Origin: Eudromia elegans
Lineage: Eukaryota > Chordata > Aves > Tinamiformes > Tinamidae
Assembly: GCA_003342815.1 (NCBI GenBank)
Contig: PTEX01000147.1
Coordinates: 761,239 to 825,238 of the forward strand
Length of the DNA stretch: 64,000 nt
Direction: 5' to 3'
The notes beneath the pieces were generated by a model. It saw only the letters and a list, made by a program, of their open reading frames with translations, made no database searches and was not told the DNA's origin. Made by a program: the position numbers and the translations under genes. Positions 22,301-35,737 of the stretch are shown in pieces (positions within the stretch are counted from its first letter, which is position 1; each line of letters starts with the position of its first letter).

Positions 22301-25300
22301 ATGCAACTTTTACTGCTAAAAAAGTACTGGCTCATTTAAAGCTACTTCCCTAGTTTCTAGTAATACAGACAATAGATCCCAAAATATCACTACCTGGCTA
22401 GCACTACTCTCACCCTCCAAGGTGAAAACTCATCATCCCAAGAGTTGGGTTTTATTTTAAATTAAATGTTTGTGTGAAATTGATAACTGTTATTGTCTAC
22501 GTTGCCAGCCTAGTATAAACTATATCTGTAAGACACAATGCAATTTAATCCAAATGCATATTTTGCTGTCCCCATTTGCCTGCACTTGATAAAATAAAAC
22601 ACTTTCACTTAATAAAAACACTTACAAAAACATCTCAACGGGTGATTTACCTTGAACAGGGAAGGTTCTACCAAAGACCTCAACGATAGGACAGTTGGAA
22701 AAGTATTCACAGAACATGCTAGTATCAATGGTGGCAGACATGAGGATAACCCTGATTTCGGGATATGTCTGAACTACATCTCTCAGTACCACCAAAAGGA
22801 AGTCAGTCTGTATAAGAACAGAATAAGAGCATCATTAATTTCCTACCCACAAAAAATAAAGCTTCCAGTAAGATGAGAAGCAGCTATATTTGTATTGTAT
22901 ATTTATATTTGCAGAGTGCACAAACTTATGAATAGCTTTGCTGGATGAGAAAAGTGAAAAAGTCTTCCAAAATCAAAATTCTCTTGTCCAAAGAACTGCA
23001 AGATTTTCAACGTAATGTGGAGTTGATTCTTTTATCAGAATTGAAGAAACTCAAGAAAAACCTTCAAAATACTTGCATGTATGGTACTCATTAACTTCAG
23101 TAGGAATTTCCTTTTACACATGCAGAATCCAGGAACACACACAAAAAGTAAACAGGACAGAAGCACAGACAGCAATAGGATACAAATTAGTAGGTAACTC
23201 ACATTAATATCTCTCTCATGGATCTCATCAACGATAACATGACTGATGCCACGGATTCCAGCCTCCAACTTTCTCAGAAGAACACCTTAAGCAGATATAA
23301 TAATTAGATGTTAAGGTAGATAAAAGCTCATAATTTCATACAAAACATTGTCAAGAAGAGTCACATTGTTTAAAAAAATATATATGCCAATAGTCCAACT
23401 TGACTAATCACTACCCCACCTCTGTGCCCAATATTTTCATCTGTACATGCAACAGGAGGGCATAAAATGTTACTACTAGAGATTCATTCTCTCTTCTCAC
23501 CTGTTACCACTTCCCTTTCTGTCTCTAAGAAAAAACAACATATAGCAATTTCATCTTTGATTATTAGCCACATTAGTTATGACTAGTCTTATTAGATCAC
23601 ATTAGACTGATTTATCTGACTTTCATCTGAAAACCAAACTGAACTATCTTCATCCTTCTTTGCCAGAACACCATTTGCTTCTGCTTTTGCTGCTAGCTCT
23701 AGGACTCCAGGTTCCATACATAAACAAAGGAATACAAACCTACAGTGCAGAACATCACACTGGCATGTGGCCGAGGAAGCACGGATTCAAATCGTACACT
23801 GTAGCCACAGCTTTGTCCAGGTTGTTCTCCTCGCTCATATGACACACGTTCAGCTACAGAAACTGCACTAATTCTCCGAGGCTGTGGAATGACACAGGTT
23901 TTCCACATTTAACTACAAAGTTTTATTAGCTTATCACAACACCACCACAAACACAAATTACAACAGTTATGTGTGTCCTTTCCTAAGATTTCTTTACACA
24001 ACAGACATTACAATTGTATTATCCATAGCCTTAAGAATTTTTGTTCCGGATTCATTGTTTATACGTATGTCAGAGGAATACTATTAAGAGATATCTATAT
24101 ATAGAGAGATATATAGATATAGATATATATATGGAAACTACCACCTGGCATTTGAGAAATCTTCCCCTCAAATAGCCAGNAGTTTTTCACACGGGCAAGG
24201 TACCAGCCAGAGTATCTTATTCTATTCAGAGAATATGAAAAAATAACATCTCAAATTAAGAGGTATATGATGCTGAAGTTTCTCACACGTATTGGTCTCC
24301 CAAGTCCTTTCCAATAATGAAACACTGCAAACCATGAGAAAGTGACACAGGGAGCAGTGGCATTGTCACAAGTGAAGTAAAACTCCCGACTCCTACATGC
24401 AGCACTGAGAAAGAAGCTTCTTCAAGCTTCTATGAAGGAAGAGTAGATTTCTCAGTACATCCTAATGGATCATTTCTAGTATCCAGTCAGAAAACTGAAG
24501 CAGTTTCATCTGTCAGGTACTCCTTACCTGTGTCACTACAATATTGCATTCTGCAGCTCTGTTGTTTTTGATATATTCATCCAGTATGTATTGCGGAACT
24601 TGTGTGGTTTTGCCACAACCAGTAGCACCACGAATCACAACTACCGAATTGTGATGGATTGCATCCAGAATTTCATTTTCAAATTTCTTCACAGGTAGAG
24701 TCTCTCTCTCTTGTAGTATCTGGGGAAGATGGTGGTGGTGGTGGTGGAAATCACATTTTCATTCATACCCACACAGTAACCTTTTCTGCTCCACACTGTA
24801 ACTTCCTTTCACTCCTCCATGAAGATTTCACTTACTTAAATTTATAGGTTACTTTAATTGGACACCTAAAACAGCAGCAACACATTTCACCCACCCATCC
24901 CAGCTTTTATTTAACCCATAGTAGTATCTAGTATGACGTGACATATATTACTACTGCAATTCATAATACTCCGCATCCTGTGTGCTACACTCACCTTTTG
25001 GAAGAGAAGAATATTAGTGTAAGCATGCTCACAGGACGAGCACTTACCCTTTGTAATTCTGGATCTTGCTCCAAACGGTATACAAAATTACTTTTCAAAT
25101 CCATGCTTATTTGTTCTGGAGTGATCTGCAAAGTACACACAGTTTGGAGACTTGTCAATGTTCTATTTTATATCAGTCACACCAATGTAACAACTCTAAA
25201 TATCAGTAAAGAATCATGCCTCGTATAACTTCTTGAAAGTGTAATGCAGATGTCCTATTCCATTCATTAGTGCTGAAATTAAACAGCCAGCTGCAGAAGT

Positions 25301-28300
25301 TTTTCAGATAGACCTCCACAAACTGAAAAAGCCATTGAGCAGTTTTTTTTCTCCAAGAAATAAGATAATATAACTACATCACTACTCACAAAATAGTAGC
25401 TGAAAAAGGAAAACTGATCATAAGAAGACAAAATTTCTTTAAGATTCTATTTGCTACTAAAGGGCTAGCTTGTTTTACTAAAACGAAGTTAAGCTACACC
25501 TTAACTATGGAATAGAAATCCTAATGAGACATGACGCCAGCTCATGTCATGTAAATATATTCACTATGCATTTTAAATATCAACCAACAGTCTTATTAAA
25601 TTCTTTAAAAAGAAAATGCATATGAACAGCATTAAACAAAAGTTATTCATAGAAAAACTGCAGAGAAAAAAAATAATTAAATTGCTGTTTTGGTCATAAG
25701 CACTCTGTTGCCCTGTAGTAGGATACTCAAGTTTCTGTTGGGAGAGTCTTTGATGATTGGGTTATGCTGGTGGCCTAATTCAACCTATTGTACTTGGCAT
25801 CATACTATTTCTCCTCTTCTTCCTCACTTTATGATAATACATTGCTGGGGNTTTTTTTTTATCATCCTATGGCTAATGGGATTAGAAACAATAAAAAAAC
25901 CAAGCAGGCATGTAATGCAGTGACAACACACAGAGCATTTGCTCTTTTCAGCAGAAATTCTTAGCATAGAAAGCTGGGAGACAGCCAATATGCTTACCTT
26001 GTAATTTCAGTTTGAACTTTTAATGGTTGTACAGTGGTAGGAGGAAAAACAAAGGCAAAGAATTGGGACATGCGAGGCAAAGGGTCTAACAAAATATGAA
26101 TTTAGTAAAAAGAACTCCTAACAGTGAAAGAACTTTGTTCCACTTCAAGAAGGGAAGAAGTTTTATTTTCACTTTTGAAATAGTTCAGGAGAAAGTATGA
26201 GGAAATAAGCATTCAAAAGTTCTAGAAACAAAAACAAACAAAAACAAGTCAGGTTTTTGAGCTGCCTTACATTAGCTAGAGGACCTTCATCAATATTGCA
26301 GCTGGTCCAAGGGTTCCAGTTGGACTGAGGCGGTGACCACGGAACAACTCCCATCTGACTTTGTCTCTGGGATGGTTCAAAATGCGCCAGCTTTCCAATG
26401 TTAATCAGAACTGGATTCCTGGGATCTTCAGGCTAAGTATCCAAAATGAGGGTGGGCAGAGAAAGATCAATATATTAAACAAGCAGGCCTGGTGCTACAT
26501 ACCCACATGAAGGAGTTGAACCACTCACTCACCAATGGCACAGTCTCCAGAGACAGCTCCCGTACAATGTTTTGCAGCTGATTTTCCAGTTCAGAAGAAA
26601 TAGACACTTCATAGGGTTCCACCTATTAAGTGGAATGCTATTAAATATTTTAAAATTATCTGTATATATACATAAAAATACACGACTATGGAAATAAGCA
26701 CTGTAGACAACTAGATAGTATACTGATCCAGCAAAAGTTCCTACTTTGCACAACAAGTTAAAGAATATCATCAACCCACATTCTTGAAACACTTCAACTG
26801 CTTTTTGTCCAACAAGAATCTGTAGAATACTTTTATATATCTGAATTTAATTGAACAGGAAAATACTGCCATATTTGTAATTCAATGCCTAAAAATACTA
26901 AATGCATCACAAGAACTGCATGCAGCACAAACAGAACTTTTTTTTTAAAGCTTCTAGAAAAATTATAAAAGCATTTGCTGCAAGTCCTATTTCATTTAAT
27001 ATGCTATGAAATCCCTTTTCTGATCCATTCAAATGCACTCTACATTTTATTTCTGATACAAATTGCTGGCCAGACCAAGAATCCGCCACTTGTCAAAAGA
27101 ATCAAGATGACTTACTAACATTCTAATCTATTCAATATCAAGTGCAAATATTAACTCAGTACCTTGTCTTTCTAAGAAGGTTTTGTGTGTCACTAAAACA
27201 AAAAACGTTTTCAGGTCTTCCACAAGACTCACCGATTCTCCTTCCTTCTTCTTCGTCTGTCCCGAGTAAGGTTCTATGATCCCAAGATGGTAGAGCTGTC
27301 TAACTAAAGAAAGGGCACAGGACTGTGCTGCCAGCTTTTTGTTCGATCCATGTTCGCGTCCGAAGATCCCTGTAGCACACAAATCTTAGAGTGGCAGTTA
27401 CTCATGATGCAAATAGTTTCCACAAAGACACTACTGAACTGAGGTTTATAATTGTTCACACCAGCCAGGTTTCACAGAAAGAGTCTCAACTCTCGATAAA
27501 TCCAGAGTTCCAATAAAAAATTCAACAGGTCTATTTATCAGCTCACTCACATTAGTTACATAATGTTAATAACCCGTATTTCCTTCCTAAAAAAANCCCC
27601 ATAGCTAATAAATGATACTGCAAGGTCTTTTCTACCTTCAATACTTAAGGAAGCATGATGATCATTTACCAACCAGTAACATCATATAAGCTTTACCACA
27701 GTCTTTATATAAAGAGTTGTTAAAGAAGCACAGATACTGCCTGGGAACAGACACCTTCATTTCAGTAGTATAGTGTATGTAAAGGACAAGTTACCACGAC
27801 AAAATCTACCATAATTATCGGGCATTTCTTTGTGCTCAGAAGAATGACTAGTGGAAGCATGTAACAGACAAGGAGCAGCACACAGAAAGAAGGATTTCTT
27901 ATCAAGAAACAAACGTGAATCTTTACCTTTTAAAGTGGCAACAACATGAAAGCACAGAAACCTCCACTATAAGGGTTCTACCTAGTTATGAACTGGCACC
28001 AAACATTTGCTAGGACAAAACAAACAAGGAACACTTACTTCTGCCCAGCTGCTTCACATAAATGTTCATTTCTGCAAAAAAACTCCTGTAAAAGAATGAA
28101 AGGACAAGGCTACAACTACCAAGAATAGTTTAAATCAACCCTGCCAAAATAGCCTCTTTCCTTCTTTCTTTTTTGGAGCTAAATATCAGAATTCAGCAAT
28201 ATTTTCTCATTTAATTCTTTAAAATTATAGTTTTATCATTTTAAGTGTGTTTTGTTTTTCTCCGAATAGCATTTCAGAATGAAAACTCAGTCAGAAGCCT

Positions 28301-31300
28301 CCATCTTGTGTACTCAATTCAGAAGTTCAGTTCATTAATGACCAGGGTAAGATATAGGTGTTTTTAGTCCCTTTAACCTCAAGTTCAACATTAACAAACT
28401 TTCTATCAATATAATTATTAGACACATTAAGAATCCTGCAAATATTACTGTTTACCATTAAAATTTCAAAACATATATTAAAAAATATTCTCCAAACTGC
28501 TTGAAACAACATCTACAAAGCACATAACATGTTAATGTTACATGGGCTAAAGCTGATAAATCCCACTGGGAACCTGGGGTCAAAAACCAATAAATCCCAG
28601 TGGGAACCTGGGTTTAGTAACTTGGATGCAACACACTTATGTGACATCAATATCGAAAAAAGAGTAGGTATATTTGGCCTATTCAGAGCATAGACAAAAC
28701 TAAATCTGATCATTTTGTCAAAGACTATGTTGAAAGTGTCTGAATAAAAGAAGATGCAATATCTGCATACTTGAATTTTCACAAAGCCCAAAGCTGCAAA
28801 CTCAGAGAAGCAACAGTGTGTCTAGTAGCTCTGCCACAAATTAATTTAATGGTCTATTGACAAATTGGTTAAGTTTAAAGTCATGTCAACAGTGGATGAT
28901 GGAAAAAACAATCCATGTTTTTAAAGTCACAAACATAAGTGTATTATTTACACAGATTAAAGACTAAAGCCAGGNTCTTGTAAGACTAGTTTTAAACTTA
29001 AGTCAAATATATGACTGAAGATGTATGACTGGACTTTATATTAGACATAGCTCCGCTTTGAAGGCTATGCCTGTGGTATTCTACAGCTACAGGAAGAACC
29101 TTGCAACTGTGTCCTTGATTTCTTGCTGTAAATAGACAAAAAGGTTATGCATTAGAACTCCTTCCTGTACTACCATAAACTGACCTTCATGCACAGTGGC
29201 TTCATGGGTCAAAGGCCACTGGCCTTGAGGGACACAACAGTCAGCTAAGGCACCGACGCCAGTATGTTTCTCAGCCAGGCCTACAATCAGCATTCAATCT
29301 CATTCTCCTCCACCTAAGGGGAGAAGAGCGACACCAAAATCAGTTTACAAGAGACTCCCATGAGATTGCTTAGTACAGCCCAAGCAGCCCATGTATTAAT
29401 AAGCACAGATTTCTGGTGTCGCCCCCTAGTACCGTCTTCAGCATGAACAGAAGGAGGGAAATGCATCCTGCACTACTAGGAATCCCAAAGGAAAAGAGTC
29501 ACGTTCCATTCCTTAATATTTATATGAGCAATTACATCCTCCTTTCAAAAATGAAACAAGCTTTCCATTTTTTCCAATTTTAGTGCTATTACCAAGCTCT
29601 TATACCTGCTGACTACTCTCCACTGAAAAACAAAAGTTTCCCTTTAAAAAACTGAGAAAAAGACTGAATTTTTTCTTATAGAGACTATCAATTACTATTA
29701 AAGAAAAAATCACACTGGCAATATGCATGAGAACTGGTATCTCTAATATATATATAGATATAAATATAGATATTACTCTTCTCAAAATTCCAAAAACATC
29801 TGAAATCACTTCTGTCATTATATGTACTAAAAAGATGAAGTGTGGTAGAAAAGTTTTCACCNTTTGCCCTCTGCCACAAAAGTTTAGGGCATACTAAGAC
29901 GTTTTTTGACCTAACTGAGAAGCTGCAGGAGTTTTAAAGTCCTTCCTTCTGTCATTCCTTCATGAGTAATTCACACGAGCTTTCCTGGGTGTAATAGATA
30001 CTACACCCTGAAATGCTCTTCAGAAAACAGTAAGTGGGTTGAGAAACATACTGTCACCAATGCTCACCTCATTCTACTTAAGAAAATGCATAGCAAATAT
30101 ATGGACTTCAATGCTGTTACTTGCAGAAAACTTATCAAAGAGAACTACTATCCACAAACTATAGAATTAAGGTAGTGCTCAAGTACGACATCTGGAACAA
30201 ACATGCATTAAGTTCCTAGTACTCTGCAAACTACTTTTTGTATTACTCTTTGAAGAGAGAAAAATGTCCTTGCTTGAAAAAGTAAATGCAGATAAAGTGA
30301 TTAGGAGGAAGTATTAAATGAGAATTCAGAAATTTGTCACCAACATATCTATTTTAAATACTTTAAACATTTACAAGACCCAGCCATAAAAAACATAAGG
30401 TTCCCATGGAAGACTAATAAGAAAACTCACTTGTCTTCTTACAAAAGAACTCTCATAGAAAATTTGTTAAAAAAAAAAAAAAATCCATCAGCAGCATGCC
30501 ATTATTTCTAACCACGGCACATAATTATTTCACAAGAATTCAAGAATTAACACAATGTCCCAAAGTTTTGATTTTTAAAGACTATTCTAAATGGAAGTAA
30601 AATATCCAAAACATCAGCTCTTTATGCACAATGTTACATATTATTTTCATTTGGGAGAAACACAAGCAAATTTTCAGTTCAGTTACATCCTGCTGATGGA
30701 GCAGGCAGAAAATCAAAAAAAGAGTCAACCAGTTTCAATTGAAATTTAACACCCTCAAAACTCCTGCAGGAAGATCACTTGGATTCTCTCAAATTCATGC
30801 TTTCCAGTAGAGGATTCTGCTGAAAAACATTAACCATAATATATATAAGATGTCCCTGAAGTACAATCCTACCTAAGCAAATGTAAACATACTTAAGATT
30901 TNCTTAAATTGTACAAAGAAATTGCAGTTATACAAACAATCACTGCAAGCAATTCAGCACTCTCTCCACTCAAATCGATGTAACAGTTGTCAGTTAGATC
31001 ACAACAATTGTCATAAAAGCCACACATGCATTAAAATTTTAGCTAAAAAAAAAAAAAAATCAGAGTTACTCAAATCTCAGCACCTGTGCTCATCACTCCC
31101 ATTTCAAGATTTAGGGATGTTACAATTCTGAAAGTGGGTTAAACAGTATAGAAAGCTAGTCAGAGGCACTGAAACGAAAACAGAAATGAATGGGTTTCCA
31201 TCTTCTCTTACCAAGAAATTCAATCACTATTTTTCAAATGTCATTGGTCCTAGTAATGAATATCAAAATTTATCACACAGATCTGCAGAGCACTACAAGT

Positions 31301-33974
31301 AAGTTTGATTAGACACTATTAACAGAAATATCTCTAGTTCTTAATATAGAGAAAGTCACTAAAACTACCAGACCTGTTGTGATCAGGCCCCACTTGAGTG
31401 TATTTATAGTCTCCCTGTATCTTCTCCTTTTGGAAAAACTGGTTCAGACGTGCCTTAGCATTTTCCAAGGTCCAATTCCCATGAAGACCAGCATTTAAGT
31501 CCACTTCTTCTGACTCCAAGGTCTAATAATAAAAGAAACATTTATTGGTTTCTATTAAATTTCAATTTTAAACATTCTTAAAACAAGGTTTTGAAATAAC
31601 TCGTCTCGATACTGCAAAGCAGTTAGGATTTCTTTACAGAAAATGCTGGAAAGTATTGGGTGCTTTGTAATTTTTGTCAAAACTCTATTCAAATGATCTG
31701 ATATTCACAGTAAGCAGAATGATTTACTTCCCTTTCGACTTAATTGAATCAACTTTGCTAAAAGCCAGCAGGTATGTATAAAACTAAAGTTAAAACTAGC
31801 AAAATATCTAATGAAAATTGCAAGCCTGATTAGAAATGCTAATAACAAGTTAAAGGGAGTGAAAAACATCTAGTTAAGAACTAAAGAGGAGAATAAAATA
31901 AAACCAAATACTTACTGCTTGCACTTCTTGTTCTTCTTTCTTTGAATAGTAATCTTTCAAATTTGCTCCTCGATCCCACTGAGATCCACTGCTACCAGGT
32001 GCTGTACCTAGACCATTATCTACAGGGGGAAATAAAAAAAGACAACAATAAAATGTTGCTTCCCCAAATCATACAGAAGAATAGAGACCTGTGGTGATGC
32101 ATGCAGATGTATTGCCTGGCAGTCTCACAGGACATGAATACTGCCCCAGAGCTCACACAGTCATTCATATCTCTGCCTCAAAACTACAGCTTCTCACTTG
32201 TAGTGTCTTCTGTAGGCAGAACTAAGGGAAGAAAAAAAAAAACAAAAAAACAAAAAAAAACGAAAACCACAGAAAAACACCACAACAATATATCTGTATT
32301 AAACCCACAAACATCTAAATTCTAGTATTCACACGATTACCTGTTTCAGCCTTTAGAATCAAATGCGGAGGGAGAGGTCCACCCAAAGGAGAACTGGAAT
32401 CAAGAGTATCTCCAGCCGCTCCAGGCATCACTTTGGCAGGGTTATTGCCACCTGCTGGCTAAGAAGAAAATGAGGAGAAATATCAACAGTTTGTACAAAG
32501 TGTTCAGTAATAGGCAAATCTTGTCTTTAAATAGGAAGGAAATACCCTTGATGAATATTTGGCTTTCTGTGGGTATTCTTTAACTGTATTCTCAACCAAC
32601 AAGTAGCCCTGACTTAAAGTTAAGCAATTACAAAAACAATTGAATGATCAGCCAGGGAACAAACAGTAGATATGGTCCAGATCTCATATCTAACACAGCT
32701 TTGCAATCAAGATTAGTTTTTGATATGAAGAAAGGCGCATCTTACCCCAAAAGTAGGAATTTCTTCAGTCTTCATTTCATTCACTCGAACCAAGTAATTG
32801 ACAAAGTCCCGAGCAGCATTGCTCTGCGCATCTTTCTTGTTGGTAGAATTGCCCATGCCAATGTAGTTAAAGCCTTCCACTCGAACCTGCAAATTAAAAC
32901 ACAAACCTGTGACAAATACAAGTGAAAGTGTCTTGAAAAGACAAAATTATTTGTCCTACAGCTCTTCAAGGTATAATCTGTGGCCAGAAAATATTTTATA
33001 TCTATTAAAGAAAATATCAGCAGGCCATTCTCAAATGAACGAGTATTTCCCAAAACCTTGTCAAANAAAATGAATAATGCAGAAAGAGACCCTCCCAGCA
33101 AGCAGCAGCAAACTCTCTCCAGGTTCCTTTTCCCCCAGCCTACCTCAAACAACATGGACAGAATTGAACTCGTGTGTCCTCTATTGCACTTTCGTGTTAT
33201 TACAGCGAGCGAGTCAGCACACACTTCATGAACTTGCAGACACAGTTTAAAGCAGCCTCTTTCTATCCTGCTAGGTTATCTGAGAAGTTGCTACAAAATT
33301 CAAGTACACTACAGAAACATTTTGGAATTTCAAACTAACTTTCAAACTAACAGACATTTTATAGATATTTTTCTGCCATCACTTCCCTTCATGGTAAATT
33401 CATTTTCCATTCCTATACATTTACATTCAGCACCATCACCAATTTCCCTANGCTTTGGATTTTTATTGCAGAAGTGTTCAGTAAAATATCCTCTTTTCTG
33501 CATGAAACAAAAGTGTACTTACATGATATAAGAGCATCTCCATGTAAGAGGAAGGAAAATACAGAGATCCTCATTCTGATAGCAAGTAGCATATACTCAA
33601 AGCAGGGGCAAAAAGGGACATAACCATTAATCTCTAGAGGAGGTTCTGCCAGAAAACAGAGAAGCCCAAAAACTTTGGAAATACTCAGACGGAGATGCTT
33701 TCAGAGACACTGCATTACCAGCAAGGGATGACATAGGTGACGCCCAGCAAAAACAATTTCCATGCACCTGCTCATTTGGAGTCACAGTATTCCCTCAAAC
33801 CCCAACGTGCTGCTCAACCTCACTTCCAATACCATTAGTATTACTCTATCAGCAATGTGCTGTCAGTTTTGCTATGGAGTTTTCTGGGATGAAGGGCATA
33901 ATGACAAATTCAACATGCTTAGTTCAAGTCTATGTTTGGTTGGTTGGTGGGGGGGTTTTTTGTGTTTTTTTTTN

Positions 33975-34011
<37 letters not shown>

Positions 34012-34727
34012 CAACTAATCCACTCAAGTAGCCTTGGGCTGAGCATCAGCTTCTTCTCAGGGACAATCTGAATTTTAAGTTCTCTGGTGGAACATTCAGT
34101 ACTTCAATAGCCAAGTACAGAGCAAGACTGTAACAGCATACAGACCAGGGCAACAGGACTTTCTTTAGTACATTTCAACAAAAGTTCTGCAAATGATTAA
34201 AACTTTTCTGGGCCACACGTGTGAATACAGAAACTAATGCAGGCAACCATCTTAAAACAATTTTATTATAAGGGGNTTTTTTCCAAAATACGCTATGCTC
34301 ACAAACCAACTCAGTACACTTCAAGCCTACACAGGAGGAATTCAAACGTGCAACTACTCATTCAAGCTTCAAGTTTACCACTACTTTCCAACACCTTACA
34401 CGGTAAGGAAGGAGACGCCTGCCCAGGCTGACGTTCAACCACGCAGGCTTTCGCCCACGAGGGGCTTCGCACTCAGCCTGCAACTCCCTTCGCCCTCGTC
34501 CAAGGAGCGCTGCACGCCCGCGCGGGGCCCTTCCAGACACACACACTCCGCCCGTGGGCGGCTACGCGCTGCTGCGCTGCGCCCAGGTGGAAGCCCGCAG
34601 AGCCCAGGCCCCGCACCTCGCACAGGAACGTCTGCCGGTTCTTGTTGCCCGCCGCGCGGATCTCGTAGTTGGGCGTCACCTTCCTCTTGCCGCACCAGGC
34701 GTACAGAAAATTCTTCACGTCGCCCAT
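10304..34727 (-). CDS. DHX9: DHX9, ATP-dependent RNA helicase A (complete, 27 coding exons, 1,231 aa)
   Basis: DExH-box helicase that unwinds RNA, DNA and hybrids in the nucleus. Coding exons in transcript order: 34617-34727 (ATG), 32746-32886, 32341-32458, 31916-32019, 31374-31522, 28039-28085, 27233-27369, 26533-26622, 26271-26432, 25048-25125, 24528-24719, 23740-23881, 23203-23285, 22651-22807, 21986-22086, 21066-21279, 20758-20852, 20495-20568, 19663-19815, 18461-18621, 17277-17388, 16409-16570, 16121-16248, 14941-15170, 12791-12906, 11436-11636 and 10304-10541 (TAG). The lengths sum to 3,696 nt and every phase matches. Domains: dsRBD1 about residues 3-71, dsRBD2 about 180-250, motif I GATGCGKT 410-417, DEIH 510-513, SAT 542-544, an acidic/lysine linker ([17 protein letters not shown]) just after, motif [10 protein letters not shown] 759-766, then the helicase-associated and OB-like region, and a Gly/Arg/Tyr-rich RGG tail 1154-1231. 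Human DHX9 has 1,270 residues; the 39-residue difference lies in the RGG tail. Confidence 0.98.
11915..12306 (+). mobile_element. CR1 LINE, 5'-truncated 3' end fragment
   Basis: About 390 bases of typical bird CR1 3' sequence: a 'GAGAGCTGGGCCTGTTCAGC' start, a remnant of the reverse-transcriptase C-terminus ([16 protein letters not shown] frame), then the 3' UTR and a tail with ATTCTATG repeats ending at 12306. It sits in the DHX9 intron between the exons at 11436-11636 and 12791-12906, antisense to DHX9. The frame covers only the end of ORF2, so the copy cannot move by itself. Two Ns lie inside it. Confidence 0.93.
19836..19863. repeat. (AT)n / (CATATA)n microsatellite
   Basis: Alternating AT dinucleotides preceded by ATACATATACAT, in the DHX9 intron just upstream of the exon ending at 19815. 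Because it is close to that exon's acceptor on the minus strand, length variation would fall in the polypyrimidine/branch region. Confidence 0.8.
24090..24131. repeat. TATAGA/GATATA-rich simple repeat
   Basis: Imperfect short units of ATATAG/AGATAT in a DHX9 intron between the exons at 23740-23881 and 24528-24719. Confidence 0.75.
28556..28614. repeat. Two-copy tandem repeat, period 34 bp
   Basis: A 25-base unit (ATAAATCCCASTGGGAACCT...) occurs at 28556-28580 and 28590-28614 in the DHX9 intron upstream of the exon at 28039-28085. Confidence 0.8.
32227..32264. repeat. A-rich simple repeat
   Basis: A runs interrupted by single C or G bases, in the short DHX9 intron between the exons at 31916-32019 and 32341-32458. 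On the minus strand it is a T-rich tract. Confidence 0.8.
33956..34011. repeat. Poly(T) tract with one N (poly(A) on the DHX9 strand)
   Basis: About 47 consecutive T with a single N at 33974, preceded by G7 and T6 runs, in DHX9 intron 1. It may be the remnant of a retroposed A tail, but I recognise no element body on either side. The length of such a tract is unreliable in draft assemblies. Confidence 0.8.
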
Positions 34728-34960
34728 GGCGCGGCCGTTAACGGTACTCTGCGGCGGCCGTTAACGGCCCTCGGCGAGGGCGGGGCTACTGGAGATGCAT
34801 GCTCGTCCCCCTCGCCCCGCCCCACAGCATGGCGGGCGGGCGCTGCGACGGAGGCCGCGGCGGGACAAGAGAGCGCACGCGGAGCAGGGGCCAAAGGCCG
34901 CCTCGGTCGCCCACCGAAAAAAAAAGCTGGATGCCAAAAGCAGCTCCAGGAGCCGCTCCA
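34430..34960 (-). promoter_or_regulatory. CpG-island promoter of DHX9
   Basis: GC- and CpG-rich sequence covers DHX9 coding exon 1 (ATG at 34725-34727) and its upstream flank. A near-perfect direct repeat (GGCCGTTAACGG) lies just upstream of the ATG, at about 34731-34743 and 34757-34769. No TATA box was seen, in keeping with a broad housekeeping start. Long overlapping frames here on both strands are a result of GC content. Confidence 0.75.
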
Positions 34961-35731
34961 AGGCCCATCCAGCACTTTATGGGGACAACAGCACCACGAC
35001 TCCCAAGACGGACGCTGCAGAGGCGCCTGGCGGAAAGCATTAAGATAGAGGGAAGGCTGGGCTGGCAGCCAGGAGCAAAGGCAGCAGACGAACCTTTCCT
35101 CACTCCAACCTCTACAAATAATTTACCTTCTGCTGCTCCTAGGACGCACGTTTACATGTTATTCAACCATGAAGTCCTGCTGACTTGTGCAAAACAGCCC
35201 ACGTTGGCTGAAGTTCAGCTTCCCCTAGTGCTCCCCTACAGCCTCAGCAACAGCATTTTCCACATGAGATAAAGGAAACAGCAATACAAGCATTTTAAAC
35301 AATGTTTTATAATCAATACTTAACACAGAAGTGAGTCACAAAATGACCAAAAGGTTTTCAAGATTTGATAGTGACAATTATACAAATTACTGAACCAAAA
35401 TAATTTGGATCTGTTAGAAAATAATCTTATAAATATGCCTTATCTTGGTGTCATGAATTCCTATACGCCACATACTAAAACAAATCAGGAAGTTGCAGCA
35501 CTAGAATTACAATATTTAGTGTGTCAGTTGAGATTTTAGAAAAGAGACAAACAATCAGTTCTTATTTTATGTTCATGGTTGTGTTTTTTTCTGAGCAAGA
35601 GTTAGACCATGACCTGCAGCACCCATGGCTGAGGTAGCTCTCTTCCCAAGTCTGAGAAGTGGGAAAAGCTTCCCTAAATTTCTTACAAATTCATGGGTGG
35701 GAGGAACAGAAGGAACCTGTACTAGTCTGAA
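34961..35731. other. Spacer between the DHX9 5' end and the NPL 3' end
   Basis: AT-richer sequence outside the CpG island. No frame with splice borders, RNA gene or known repeat was recognised. Because the NPL 3' end is not certain, part of this may be NPL 3' UTR. Confidence 0.5.
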
Positions 35732-35737
35732 TTTATT
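35732..35737 (-). terminator. Candidate NPL polyadenylation signal (AATAAA on the minus strand)
   Basis: TTTATT on the + strand, about 970 bases past the NPL stop at 36709-36711. It is the only canonical hexamer I noticed in the expected range, so the 3' UTR would be about 1 kb. The choice is uncertain. Confidence 0.35.

Noticed and set aside
25995-26090. Possible extra DHX9 exon with a GTAAG donor
   Set aside because: The flanking exons 26271-26432 and 25048-25125 already join in frame and match the human protein without it, and no good acceptor was seen.
34554-35272. Long + strand and antisense frames around the DHX9 first exon
   Set aside because: They lie in the CpG island, overlap the real DHX9 exon or its mirror, and consist of Arg/Ala/Pro-rich translation expected from GC content.
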